Below are positions 23,599 through 35,235 of a DNA stretch of 64,000 nucleotides, one piece after another; position 1 is the stretch's first letter, and every line of letters begins with the position of its first letter. Source of the stretch: Sceloporus undulatus (Eukaryota > Chordata > Lepidosauria > Squamata > Phrynosomatidae). The position numbers were made by a program, and so were the translations under genes. Below the pieces are notes generated by a model. It was not told the DNA's origin. It searched no databases and was given only the letters and a program-made list of their open reading frames with translations. The stretch covers positions 109,013,129 to 109,077,128 of the forward strand of contig NC_056527.1 in assembly GCF_019175285.1 (NCBI RefSeq), given 5' to 3'.

Positions 23599-24735
23599 TG
23601 TCACTTCTATGTTATGCTTGCAACTGCATTTAAAGCAAAGTACACGTTTTAAATTAAATCTTCTTTTTTGTCTTGTTCTCATCTGGTAAATTTATTTGGA
23701 TTAACCTTCTCTGCTTTGAGAAAATGATGCAAATAAAGTAAAGATTAGAGCTCACGACTTCCTTAAAATCATAACAATGCCTGGGATCATCCTGTCCCCC
23801 AACCCAAGATACATTGCAGTGGCTGTGATAACTCATTAGGCCAGATGAAAACCCTACAGCTGTTCAAAGGGTTCTCTCCTACAGCCAGCCTTGGATATAT
23901 GAAATACAAAAAAATCCTACAAGAACAACAACAACACAATTATTTCTGTTCTTTAGTTGCAAAAAAAGCTCTGTGTATCCAATTGATAACTGACATGTGA
24001 GTTATTCAGAAAAGTGGAATTGCAGATCTTTTCAGTTACCGAAGATACATTAGGAGACAAGGGACATTACTACACATGGTGGAAGCGGCTCTGGCGATAC
24101 TGATCACACAATGAAACCTCCAGCCTGTACCTGCCCTGTCCTCAACATGACTCTTTTCATTAATGGGGAAAACCCATGAATGATTTGGCAACTGTCACAC
24201 AAGTCTCCAGGTACAAACTGGGGCAATTGTGCGATTGCGAGTCACATAGCATCACAGTGTCTACTCCTCCCTCCATCTCAACTCCCCCTCACTATTCTGA
24301 AACACCCTGGTCACCTATTTTATTTATCTATTTGTTTGTTTTAACTTCAATGGGGCTCCAGAATTACACGGACAAGGATGCGGGGGGGGGAGAAATCCTA
24401 AAGACATGTGCTGGGTAGGGAGAGGCAGGGAGGCAGGGGTAAGGGAGAGTTCAGGAAGTGAGCACAATGAGAGCAGCAGCCCTGGTCACACAATTGACCT
24501 ATTGTGATGATGGATAGCTGCAAAGCGGTTTGTTGCCATTTTATTTTTCCTAGCATGACTGCTGCAAGAATGAGGCTGGTCTGATAATGTCCAAGGTGTT
24601 GGCTCCGGGGGTGCAGGATGTTATGGGTGGGATGAAGGATGATGTAGGAATCTAGGAGGATGGTGGGAAAGTGGTATAAGGATAAACCAGGTAGGTGAAC
24701 CTCCACTGAGATTTCAAGACTGGCAAAAAATCTAG
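23599..24735. other. Intergenic, nothing recognised
   Basis: Includes a nine-G run at about 24382; no gene recognised. Confidence 0.4.
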
Positions 24736-25106
24736 TAGTCAGCCCTCCAGATTTGCCCCCTTGACTTTTGCGGCTTTGATTATTCACAGATTTAATTAAT
24801 ACATTCTCTCTAGGAATCTCCCGGTCCTCCAGTGCAACTCTGCTGGACGTTGCCCATAGATTTGCACTGAAGGACCTAGAGGATCCTAGAGAAAACACTC
24901 TCCTAGGCATGTATAGGTCCTCCAGCAGGATTCTATTGTCAGCTACTGGTAGATGCTGACAACAGATTTGCACTGGGAGACCTAGAGCGTCTTAGAGAGG
25001 TGTTCTCTTAGGTTTTAAAAAAATAGCTTTTTTTTTTAATTTGCAGATTTCCCACTTTTATGGAGGTCTTGTGCTCCTAAGCGCAGCAAATGTGGAGGGC
25101 CCGCTG
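24736..25106. mobile_element. pogo/Tigger-like MITE
   Basis: Termini cagccctccagatttgc and gcaaatgtggagggcccgctg. TA follows the right end. Lies just past the BORCS6 poly(A) signal. Confidence 0.65.
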
Positions 25107-25153
25107 TAAATATAAAAGGGGGCAATCTTTTGAGAAACGTTTGTCAGAATCCC

Positions 25154-25159
25154 TTTATT
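25154..25159 (-). terminator. BORCS6 poly(A) signal
   Basis: AATAAA on the minus strand, downstream of the BORCS6 stop and just before a Tigger-like MITE. Confidence 0.55.
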
Positions 25160-25277
25160 ACAGTGCAAGAAAAACACACACATTATCATTTCCCTTTTTG
25201 GAGTCTGCACCGCCGTGTCCACCTGGGTTTCGCTCCCCGCTGCCGAACCAGTCCACCAGTCCCTCTGAAAAGAGGCC

Positions 25278-26207
25278 CTACTTGCAGAGGGCCTCAAAAA
25301 CCTCCAGGGTCCTCTTAATCTCCCGGATCTGCTTGGCCAAAGTGTGGACAGGCTGCATGGAGCGGTCCAGCTCCTCACAGCGCGCCATCAGGGTGTACAT
25401 CCCTTTGATGCTCATGTCCACCGACTCCCCCAAGCTGTCCACCGCGTCCCGGTAGGTCTGGATGTAGCCCACGCTGAGGGCCGTCATGTTCTGGATGGAG
25501 CCGTTCAAGGCCCTCAGCATCTGGTCCACTTTCTGCGCCATGTCCCTGGTCAGCCGTTCCAGGTCCCGGACAACGTGGGGGTCGATGGGGGGGATGTCCG
25601 CCGTCTTGCCCCTCATGGAGAGCTGCGAGGACACCGAGGAGGAGGCAGTAGTGACCGTGGTGGTGGTGGCCTCAGTGTCATCCAGGCTTCCTCTGGAGCT
25701 CATCTTGATCTTCATTTGGAGGTTGTTGGCCACAAAGTGGGTCAGGTCCCCATCGTGGCTGACCGTCCCTTCCAGCTCCAAGGCGCTGGAGATGGTGGCC
25801 CTCCTGCCTTCCTGAGCCTTGGAGGCTCCATAGACTTGGCTGATCCCATCCAGGCTCTGGCTGTCCAGCATGCGGCCTCCAGCCATCCTTTCCCGGGCTG
25901 CAAGGCGAACTGGGTCCGGCAGCCTCCGGGGTTCCTCCCCAGAGGAGGAGGAGGAAGAGGAGGGAGGCATGGGCTCCTGGATGTGCACCTGAGCCATGAT
26001 GTGCTGCCTCTCCATCAGGGAAGGCAAAGCAGAGGAGGCCAGGTGAGGCTGGGGCACCTGCAAAGAGGGGGAGGAGGAGGGCCAAGCAGCCCAGCAGCCA
26101 GAGAGGCTCAAGGGTCCTCCTCTCGGTTCCTCTGGTCCCTCGGATGATGGGCGGGAGGCTGGCCAGGAAGAGGCGGGAGGGACGGACCGGTCCTCTGATT
26201 GGGGCAT
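25278..26207 (-). CDS. BORCS6: BORCS6 (lyspersin), BORC complex subunit
   Basis: Uninterrupted frame of about 309 residues if translation starts at MPQSEDRS (26207). The frame is open to an earlier ATG at 26378. The C-terminal half matches human BORCS6 closely: RRATISSALELEGTVS, DLTHFVANNLQ, IPPIDPHVVRDLERL, YIQTYRDAVDSLGE, VDMSIKGMYTL and RTLEVFEALCK at the end. Family knowledge: BORCS6 belongs to the eight-subunit BORC complex on the lysosome surface, which recruits ARL8 and kinesin for outward lysosome movement. The N-terminal half is low complexity (S, P, E) and less conserved, so the start is uncertain. The absence of introns agrees with my memory of the human gene and does not by itself prove a retrocopy. 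A poly(A) signal lies 119 bases after the stop. Confidence 0.93.
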   Translation of the reverse strand: MPQSEDRSVPPASSWPASRPSSEGPEEPRGGPLSLSGCWAAWPSSSPSLQVPQPHLASSALPSLMERQHIMAQVHIQEPMPPSSSSSSSGEEPRRLPDPVRLAARERMAGGRMLDSQSLDGISQVYGASKAQEGRRATISSALELEGTVSHDGDLTHFVANNLQMKIKMSSRGSLDDTEATTTTVTTASSSVSSQLSMRGKTADIPPIDPHVVRDLERLTRDMAQKVDQMLRALNGSIQNMTALSVGYIQTYRDAVDSLGESVDMSIKGMYTLMARCEELDRSMQPVHTLAKQIREIKRTLEVFEALCK

Positions 26208-26410
26208 CTCCACATCCTTAAAAGCCAAGGAGCCAATCAACGGGCAGGAAAGGGAGCTCGCACCTGGAGCAGCTCTTTGAGCCGGAAGGAAGGAAAGGAG
26301 GACTCTGCCAGGCTCAGGCTGCGAAGGGAGGGAGGGAGAGAAGGTCCCCACTGGCTGCCTAATGCCACTCCATCCCAAGATGCTGCTGCTGCTGCTGCTG
26401 AGATTTTAGG
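26208..26410 (-). promoter_or_regulatory. BORCS6 5' region, GC-rich
   Basis: GC-rich sequence with a (CTG)n tract at about 26382-26400, directly upstream of the preferred start. It could be 5' UTR/promoter or extra N-terminal coding sequence, since the frame stays open to 26378. No TATA box recognised. Confidence 0.4.
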
Positions 26411-26467
26411 CTGCATCAATAGAAGTCTAGTGTTTGGGGGGAGGGTTGGGGCATGGGAGGGTTTATA

Positions 26468-26650
26468 ACTGTTAAATTTTATTCTTTTGACATTTTATTG
26501 CTATCTTTTTCTGTAATCCGCCTTGATTCCCTTGGGAAAGGCGGAATATAAACTATTATTATTATTATTGCCTAGATCAAGGGAAGCTGTGAGTCCCTGC
26601 CTTGGGAGAAGGGCGAGATATAAATAAATATAATAAATAAAATAAAATAA
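26468..26650 (+). repeat. Two L2-like LINE tails
   Basis: ccgccttgattcccttggg..ggcggaatataaac with (ATT)n, then a second, shorter copy ending gcgagatataaataaat. Confidence 0.65.
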
Positions 26651-27482
26651 TAGTGCCACTCTAGTCTGCTTTGGTTATGCCCCACTTGGGATGATGTGTC
26701 CAGTTCTGGGCACCACAATTCAAAAGTAATATAATAGTGTTATCAATAGCAGTATCAATAAGAGTAATAATAATAAAGGATCAATGCCTCGTTTTGATTA
26801 TGCCTCATTTCAATTAAGTCTATTTTAATTCATTTTAATCTGCATTTTATCATGTTGTTGTTTAGTTTTATAATAGGTGAGGGGGGTAAGGGGATTGTGT
26901 TATTTTTATTTATGTATGCATTGTATATGTTGTTGATATGTTTTATTGCTGTAACTCTGCCTCGATCCTTTTGGGAGAGGTGGGCTATAAATAAATAAAT
27001 TATTGTTGTTGTTGTTGTTGTTGTTGTTGAGAAGCTGGAGCATGTCCAGAGGAGGGTGATTAAAATGGTGAAGGGTCTGGAAACCATGTCATATTAGGAA
27101 TGACTTAGGGAGCTGAGGATGTTTCAGCTGGAGAAGAGACAGTTAAGGGGTGCTATGATAGCCCTGTTTAAATAGTTGAAGGAATGTCATGTTGAGGATG
27201 GAGCAAGCTTGTTTTCTGCTGCTCCAGAGAACAGGACCCAGAATCTCAATGGATGCAAGCTACAGAAAAATAGATTCCACCTAAACATTAGGAGGAACTT
27301 TGTGACTGACTGTAAGGGCTGTTTGACAGTGGAGCACACTCCTTCATTGGAAAGTGATGGAGTCTCCTTCCCTGGAGGTCTTTAAGCAGAGGCTGGATGG
27401 CCATCTGTCAGGTATGCTTTGACTGAGAGTTCCTGCATGGCAGAATGGGGTTGGACTGGATGACCAACTCTAGGATTCTCTG
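26651..27482 (+). repeat. CR1 LINE 3' end, split by an L2-like tail
   Basis: 26651-26732 (ggcaccacaattcaaaa) joins 27028-27482 (gttgagaagctggagcatg to ggactggatgaccaactcta). The gap is filled by L2-like sequence ending in (TTG)n. Confidence 0.8.
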
Positions 27483-27754
27483 AGTGCGGAACTATATCAG
27501 TTCAGTGTTCTCTACCTACATAGGAGCCTGTGGCTTCACAAAGGAAGGAGACACGCTGGCATTCCAAGGAAACTTGTTTGAATTGCAAAATGGACATTAA
27601 ATTTCCTTGATTTTGAAAATCTACCAGTGACCACATGGCCAAAAAAGGGGGGGGGTGCCAGCCTGCAGACAGCCCTCCCTACTATCTGAACTAAGACCAC
27701 AAACAGAAAATTGCAGGCCTATGACTAACCTCTTCAATTTCTTTCTGCTGTTTG

Positions 27755-27884
27755 CCTGATGAAGAAGCCAATGTGACTTCAAAAGCTTACAACGTGTAAA
27801 TGTGCATTTTGGTTGGCTCCATAAAGGTATCATTGTTTGGATGTTACTGATTTTGCTACATGGCCAACATGGCTACCCCTAGAT
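27755..27884 (+). repeat. Dispersed repeat ('cctgatgaagaagcc')
   Basis: cctgatgaagaagccaatg and atggccaacatggctaccc, a recurrent lizard motif; family not assigned. Confidence 0.4.
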
Positions 27885-27886
27885 GT

Positions 27887-28104
27887 ATATCAGTTTGGTA
27901 TCACTTTTAACTGCCAGGGCTAAATGCTGTGGCATTCTGGGGTTTGTAGTATGGTGGGGGCTCCAGAGCGCCCTGACAGGGAAGGCTAGCTGTCTTTGCT
28001 ATTGAGGAAGTAGACTGAAGCCTAGGAAAAGCTCCTGCTCCCAAAATTCCATAGCACTGAGCCATGGAAATTCAAGTGGTGTCAAACTGCTTTTTCCCCT
28101 TAAG
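27887..28104. mobile_element. Palindromic MITE, family P, diverged
   Basis: cagtttggtatcacttttaa and, inverted, ccatagcactgagccatgg. Confidence 0.65.
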
Positions 28105-28496
28105 TGTGGCAGCAACCATGGAGGTCTGCCAGTCCTAAAAGGACAGCAATTTCAGAAATGAAGTTTAAGAGGGAGATTTTGCTTGTTTGCTAATGTATGT
28201 ATTTTGCCCCTTCTTCCTTTAGAATCAAATGCATGTTTGCTCTTAGCCAGGCGATCTACAAAGCTATGAGCCTCAGGAAGAATTTATGTTCTATGGCAGC
28301 AACTTGGAGCCTCATTTCTAGGAGCCAGCCTATATTCTCCTGATTCTTTCACACGGCTTCTTTTCGTAAGCCCCAAGATCAAGTGGTATGAGTTTGGTGA
28401 GATTATTTGGAGATTTCTTCCCAAGAAAATTAAAAGCAATTTAGGAAACAGGAATGGTGCTTCTCAAGGAAAATGTCCCTTGTTGCTTCCACCTTA

Positions 28497-28801
28497 GGCC
28501 TGGTACAGACTGGCACAAAGCACCTGCGTCTGCATGCTCTCAAGCCCTACCGCTCTCTCTGGGCGCCATCTTGGCACACCACTGTTTACACGGGATGTGC
28601 AATGATGACATCCACACAGCGCAGCACCCAAACAGCATGGCACATTGCGGATGTCATTGTTGCATGCGAGCGCGCCAAGGGTACCCCACATGGTTCTTTT
28701 TAAACCTCGCAGAGGCCACAGCATTTGTCTGCTGCAGCCTCCATCTGGGGCAGAAAGGAGTGGCGTCTGGCCGCCCCTTTATGCCCATCCGTATTCCCCC
28801 C
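28497..28801. mobile_element. CpG-rich MITE, family X copy 3
   Basis: The left end ggcctggtacagactggcac matches the inverse of the right end (ggaatacggatgggcata). GC-rich inside. CTTAG and CTAAG flank it. Confidence 0.65.
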
Positions 28802-30862
28802 TAAGTTTAAAATATAATGGGATACAAGACTAATACTTTTATCTATCCTTTTTGTAATTCCAACTAAAATAGACCCATTTAATGGTTTTACAGAAGTGTT
28901 AACTCAACATTTAAAAACTGATTCAGTGATCTACATCAGTTGGGGCTACCAAGAGAATTCAAGCCTATGATACAATTTACACATTTCATAGAGATGAAGG
29001 AGTTTCCAGGTGCCAAGGCAAGCATCAGTTGGGATCGTCTTAGAGGAATTTCCCTCCTAAAGTGACTAGTCAACAATGCAGTTTTATAAGGGCAGCTTTT
29101 TTTCTTTCCTTTGGTTCTCTTGGTATAAAAGCTGCATCTAGGTCTAACACCTGCTCTTTCATAATTAAGCTAACTGGAACAAACTCATGTTTAAAAGAGC
29201 ACTTCACATACTTTTTTTAAAATAGAAATGAATTAAATTCTGATTTTTTTTTATTTTATTTTTTTTGTTTCTTTCGAAATAGTCAAAACATACATGATAC
29301 TTTCACTCAGAGAAATCAAATTGCAAAATAGAGGACATCCTGAGACAAATTTACATTCAAGATTGCTACATGTATTTTCTTTATATGTGCCGTCCTCCTA
29401 TGATGAGACACAAATGTTCAGCATATCATATATGCTATTTGATACAGAGCCACAACACCATCCAGGCTCCAAGAAATTTTGTAAGGTATATAACCTAGTT
29501 CCAGAGTGTCCCTTTAAAAATACTGATATTATTTCAATTTTTAATACACCTTGAAGATGCCTGTTCACTGTATATATTCCAATGGCATGCCAATTTCAAT
29601 CATGGGATAGAGAGCCTGAGGCAGAGATTTCATCCATTTTTTTTATACCACAGAAATATTTAGAGGATCAGCTTTTTCACCATGAAAAAGTAACATCTAA
29701 AAACATAGAACAAAAAAATCTTGTTTGATAAGAAAACTGTAAGCAGTGTTTCAAAAGTTTTGGCATCAGGATTGAAGGATTCTGAACCAGTAACATCCTA
29801 ATGTGGGTTGCGTCCAGATTTACTTTTGCTTGACATTAAGCCCATGGGGTTTGAGCTACTCATCACTAACTTCAGTCCTGCTGATGTCAACAGATTGTCT
29901 TTAGGTATGATTGAATTTCAGTCCAATTTACTGGACATTATTGAATCTCTAACCAAAAATTATTTCCTAGTCACACAGCAGACAATGAAACCCAGTAGTA
30001 CTCAAACCATTTTAAAGTGGACTTGAAATTTATCCCAAGAATCATTAGACATGAATCCTTTATAAACTAGTACAATGTAAAGAGGAAGTACAGTAATCAT
30101 GACCTGGTTGTTGAGCAACAAAATAGAGTCAGGTTTTCCTAGCCTTTCTGATGTATTGGATTGCAGCTTTCTGATGTATTGGATTGCAACTCTCACCATT
30201 ATGCCATGATTATGCCATCATTGAGTTCCTATGGCCACCACTTGTGCCTTCTATCCTAATATTATACCTTCAGCTAGGAGTCTTTCCCCCCCCCCCAAAA
30301 AAAAAGATTGAATTTCAGATTCTTGTAAAGCTATTTGATGACTAGGCCCAGAATATGTACAGTATTAACTCTTTGAGATGCACACTACTACCCTTAGGGA
30401 GAAGCTGAAGAGTGCAAAGCTACAGAGGAAACTATTTGCCTCTATAGCCCAACATTATTTTCCCTGACTGTCAGTGGCTAAGCAGAGGCTGAGGCAGAGA
30501 TCTCATCACCTGTTACCTGATTCCTTTAACTAAGAGAATATGTGGTCCCCTGAAAACCCTATCACCCTAGCCACCACTGCTGATACTGAAAGATGATGGG
30601 GGTTGCAATCAAATATGATCTGAAGGGTCACACACATTCTCCTTTCCTGCTTTCATTGGAGAGGCCAGTAATTGAATTATGGGTTTTCAGCATACATAGT
30701 AAATACTCTACTACTGGATTATGGTTCCTCTCCTAGAATCTGCACACATCTAAGTTTATAAGGAATATTTCAGAAATCATAGGGCGTGGGCTTAAATGCC
30801 AGGCCTTGATTTCACAGGTTTTTTTTTAAAGAGGTCAACCATGAAATGCAAACCGGCTTAGG
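28802..30862. other. Intergenic / probable 3' side of gene B, nothing recognised
   Basis: AT-rich sequence; a poly-C/poly-A run at 30286-30305. Open frames (29294-29554, 29808-30026) show no family resemblance. Confidence 0.4.
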
Positions 30863-32475
30863 TCATTCTTGCTTCCTAACCATCCTGAGAGTTTCTGGAA
30901 TTGCATGTTGTTTTACAGAAACAGCGTTTGACAGAACCTCTTCAGTCATCAGGCTCCTCTTTGATTCTCCAAGATATTTTTGGCAGTTCTTTCCCTTCCA
31001 TCTGGGCTTTGTTTGACTTTTTTTTTTCACCCACGGGAGTGACTCTGGTTCTGCAGCAGGAACATTATTGTCCCAGTTAAGCTCTGGCTCTTCTTTTACC
31101 TCAACATCCCATGTCCCTGGAGGGAGCACCAGTACCTCATCTACTTCTTCCTCCATGTCATTCTCCATACTGTCGTCATCCTCTTTTGGCGGCTGGATAA
31201 AAGGGTCTCTGAAAACTCTAGTGTCTATGGGCTCACTGTCGGAAAGAAAGGTGCTCTTGGCATGAGTTCTCAAGTGCTTAGCTAGAGCAGCCCGTTGACT
31301 GTAGTTCTTGTTGCACTGGATACAGGCATAAGGCTTCTCACGGGTGTGAATCCTCTGATGCTGGACCAGCGTAGAGCTCTGTTTGAACCCTTTGCCACAC
31401 TCATCACAGTGAAAGGGCCGTTCTCCTGTATGGGTGAGGTGGTGCCGCTTGAGGGCTGACATACCGCTAAACTTTTTCCCACACTCTCCGCAGCTATAAG
31501 GGGATTCCCCAGTGTGACTCCGGAGATGCTGAGTCAATGCTGAACTCTGACTAAACCCTTTCCCACACTCCTGACATTTGTATGGCCTTTCACCTGTATG
31601 AAGCCTCCGATGCGTCATAAGTACTGATTTCTGGCTAAAACGGCGCCCGCAGTCCAGGCATAAGTAGGGTGTCTCTCCAGTGTGTATCCGCTTGTGCTGT
31701 GTCAAGGCAGAGCTGGCAATGAAACTTTTGGGGCAATCAGGACAATGGTAGAGCTTTTCTCCTGTATGTAACCTCTGGTGCTGGAGAAGGGAGTAACGCT
31801 TAGTGAAGGACTTACCACAGGCTATACACAAGTTTGGTGGACCCTCTTCAGAGTGTGTGCGGACATGTTCATTAAAGACAGCCCGCCTCATGAACCGTTC
31901 GCCACATTCTCCACAGGCAAAAGGATGTTCGCCAGTGTGAATACGACGGTGCTCTGCTAATGTGGTGCTCCGACAGAAGTTCTTGCCACAGTCATCACAA
32001 TGGTGAAGATTCCCACCACCCAAGCACCCTGTGGAGGCAGCTCCATTTTTCCTTCCACCGCCATTGCCCTGGTGGGAAAGAAGATGCTCCACAAGGGAGG
32101 CAATCTCTCCAAAATGCTTCCAGCATTCAGTACATTTGTAAGGCTTCTCACCTGTATGGCAGTTGAGGTGCCAAACCAGGTGAGCTTTGGTGCTGTAGGT
32201 GGCCCCACAGTACTCACATTGGAATGGTCTTATGCCACCATGGACACGCTGGTGGCGGGTCAAGTTGCTCTTCAGTTGAAAGTTTTTGCCACACTCCTGA
32301 CATCTGTAAGGCTTCTCACCTGTGTGGATACTTTGGTGGCTAGCCAATATGGACTGGACAGAAAAGGAGCACCCACACTTGGAGCACTGATAGGGTTTCT
32401 CTCTTGTGTGGGTTCGCTGGTGGGCAAACAGGTCACAGGTCTTGAAAAAGTTTTTTCCACAAACACCACAAATCA
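30863..32475 (-). CDS. Zinc-finger gene B terminal exon, 14 C2H2 fingers
   Basis: One open frame of about 537 residues. It begins inside the linker before finger 1 (ICGVCGKNF). The likely acceptor is tctctcag just before 32475, needing one base from an upstream exon. Fourteen C2H2 fingers lie in order; finger 5 has a tryptophan (CTECWKHF), and about 20 glycine- and asparagine-rich residues separate fingers 5 and 6. The tail is acidic (MENDMEEEVDEV) and carries VKEEPE, a fit to the SUMOylation consensus psi-K-x-E. Inference: nuclear DNA-binding transcription regulator. No upstream exon could be assigned in 32.5-34.2 kb, and its phase does not match the phase-0 exons of gene C, so its 5' end is unknown. 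Confidence 0.85.
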
Positions 32476-32478
32476 CTG

Positions 32479-33248
32479 AGAGACTGGAGTTTCAGTATGC
32501 CCTGCAAAAATGACTACCTCAACACTGTGTTCCTGGGAAACAGGTCAGAGCACAGAAAATATACAGTCCTCTGCAAATTTCCTTCATTGCTACAGTTTAT
32601 TTCAGGTTACTTTAGTGCATTAAAAAAAGATATGTCATTTTTGTTTTTAGCAAAGAATACATAGCCAAGCCCTTAGAGAACTTCCCTAGATCCATGCTGA
32701 CTGTAAGAACTTAATTGAGGTAGTGGGGAAAACTATGTTTTCCTCAGACCTTGTCATTGTCCTTCCTCCGCCAGAAAGCTGAGTATGAGTCTCATAATAA
32801 AACATCAGAGCACAAATGGTAATTGAAATTTTATAGGCATACTAAGTACATATATAGCCTGTTTTCAGCAATGGGAGACATATGCCTGGCTGCCACTGCA
32901 AACTTCTGCTTTGTCAGTTTGAGGCAGCTTCAAGCACAAGATTCATTTTGCACAATATTGGAATGAAAGTCACAATTAGAAGGCAGATCATTTCCCAAAT
33001 ATTGGAGGAGAAATGCATTTTAAAAAAAGTAATCAGCAACGTGTACTATGTGTATACTAAATTTCAATTTTCTGATGCTGTGGAAGGATGTAAAAATAAG
33101 GGTAATCTTGTCAATGAGCCCCAAAAATCTTTCTACAGACACATATGTAAAAGAGACACAGACAGAGCAGATATTCTTCAGTAGGGTCTCATCTGGGCAA
33201 GCCAGAACAGAAGGCCACCTTCTTCTCTGCTCTTTTCCCACAATACTA
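32479..33248. other. Upstream of gene B exon, no exon found
   Basis: Searched on the minus strand for a phase-1 or phase-2 donor exon for gene B; none convincing. Confidence 0.4.
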
Positions 33249-33590
33249 CAGGTTGAGTCTTCCTTATCTGGAGTCCTGAAACCCAAAATATCCCAAAACC
33301 CAAAACTTTTTTCAACACCTTTATACACCTTTGCTTTATAATGGGTCAATGTACACAAACTTTGTTTTATTCATTAAAAGTATTGTATACAATTACAAGC
33401 TACGTGTATAAGGTATATATGAAACATAAAATTATTTTGTATTAATCTTGGATCCTGTCTCTAAGATATATCATTATATACATGTATCCAAATACCAGTA
33501 TTCTGAAATCCAAAGAAAAAAAGAAAATAAAAAAGAAAATCCAAAACAGTCCTGGTCCCAACATTTCAGATAAGGGAGACTCAAAACCTG
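33249..33590. mobile_element. Tigger-like MITE (diverged)
   Basis: Termini caggttgagtcttccttatc and gataagggagactcaaaacc, with internal aaggtatatatgaaacata. TA on the left; the right flank has decayed to TG. The end pattern recalls Tigger-derived MITEs known from mammals. Confidence 0.7.
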
Positions 33591-34203
33591 TGTCTACATC
33601 CTTCTCCTTTCACTGTACCTCTCCCTGCCCAAAGAGGGAGCGGATGACATTGAGCCAAACACAGAGCCTATCTTTAGCCCTATTAATTTTCAGGCTAAGA
33701 TAGAGCCCTGGATTACCAAATGGACTTTTCCCCCTATAAAGGGAAGGCACAGAGAAGAGTGGGATTATTGTTGTTATTTTGCAAGGGTGGAAGGAATGGG
33801 GAGGAAACAAGAAAAAAAAGGGAGAATGAGAACAGAAGGTTTGAGAACCATCTTTCCAACACTATCTTGGGGCACCATTCAAACAAAACCCAATCTTGCC
33901 TAGAATTTAAGAGTAAACACTCTCTGGTATTATTTACTCCTTTCCTTCACTAAAGGCAATAGCAAGAACTCTGCAAACAAACTGAAAATGCCTGTGGAAA
34001 CAGAATCAAGGATTGCTCAATATAAGGGTAATCCCAGTCTGAAAAAGTGGGGCTCAGACTATATGCCCACTTCAGTCCACATCCTGGTCTATTACTGATT
34101 TAGCAATTGATACATCTCTTTCTTCCTATGCTGGGACTTTCTGATCAGTTCAGTGCCTCAGAGGGCTACCAGATCTTTGTTGTTCAACTCCACCTCTGTC
34201 TGG
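33591..34203 (-). other. Probable 3' UTR of gene C
   Basis: No gene recognised; lies directly after the gene C stop. Confidence 0.35.
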
Positions 34204-35235
34204 CTACGTCCAACAACTGTTACCACACTCAGTACAACTATAGGGACCGTCCCCCATTGCTGAGTCTTCTTGGCTCCGCTCTTGAGGGCTGGACTCCAGG
34301 TGGAAGCCTTTACCACATTGACTGCAAATGAGAAGCCGGTCACTGTCTTCCCCATCAGTATCGTTGTTGCCATTTGAGACACTGGAATCGCCACACAGGG
34401 CATTGTGATTGGCAACATGAGGGCTGTTGATGTCAGCACTGCCATCACTGGCATAACCAAGGGCAATATGATAGGCCTTGATGCTGGCTTCATCACAGGC
34501 TGCACTGAAACTGCTGATAAGGTCATGGCCCAGGCTGGTAGCACGGGCATTGGCATGAGTGCGACGGTGACGAATTATGTGGGAACTGAGTCGGAAGCTT
34601 TTCCCACACTCGGTACACACGTAAGGCTTTTCTCCTGTGTGAACCCGCCAGTGATCCACCAGGTTGGAGTGGTGGGTGAATCGCTTGCCACACTCAGCAC
34701 AGCCATATGGTTTCTCACCAGTATGGGTGCGCCGATGGTTGGCTAGAGTGGAGCTCCCCGAAAAACGCTTGCCGCATTCTTGGCACTGGTACGGCTTCTC
34801 CCCAGTATGGGTCCTCTGGTGACGGGTCAGGCAGGAGCTCCCAGTGAAGCGTTTGCCACACACCCCACACTGGTAAGGTGTGACACCTGTGTGGCCACGG
34901 CGGTGCAGGTTGTAGTTGGAACTCTGAGAGAAGGCCTTGCCGCACAGTTCACAGCGATAGGGCCGCTCACCAGTGTGGAAACGCCGGTGCTGGAGGAGGT
35001 TTGAGCTGGCTGTGAAGGCCTTACCACAGTCTCCACAGACGTAAGGGCGCTCCCCGGTGTGTGTCCTCTGATGCTTGGTGAGGGCAGAGCTCTGATTAAA
35101 ACTGCGACCACAGTCATTGCAGCGGTAAGGCTTCTCTCCCGTGTGGATGATCTGGTGTTTCGCCAGGTTGGAGCGGCGGCTAAAACTCTTCCCACACACG
35201 CCACAGGTATTAGGGTGGGATGAAGAAGGGTGGGA
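34204..35235 (-). CDS. Gene C terminal exon, 8 C2H2 fingers
   Basis: Acceptor attcctgcag, then [18 protein letters not shown]. Eight intact fingers with TGE[KR]PY linkers, followed by a low-complexity tail and two incomplete zinc ligand pairs before the stop. Confidence 0.85.
   Translation of the reverse strand, partial: SHPSSSHPNTCGVCGKSFSRRSNLAKHQIIHTGEKPYRCNDCGRSFNQSSALTKHQRTHTGERPYVCGDCGKAFTASSNLLQHRRFHTGERPYRCELCGKAFSQSSNYNLHRRGHTGVTPYQCGVCGKRFTGSSCLTRHQRTHTGEKPYQCQECGKRFSGSSTLANHRRTHTGEKPYGCAECGKRFTHHSNLVDHWRVHTGEKPYVCTECGKSFRLSSHIIRHRRTHANARATSLGHDLISSFSAACDEASIKAYHIALGYASDGSADINSPHVANHNALCGDSSVSNGNNDTDGEDSDRLLICSQCGKGFHLESSPQERSQEDSAMGDGPYSCTECGNSCWT

Noticed and set aside
25344-26147. 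267-codon plus-strand frame
   Set aside because: Shadow of the GC-rich BORCS6 coding sequence.
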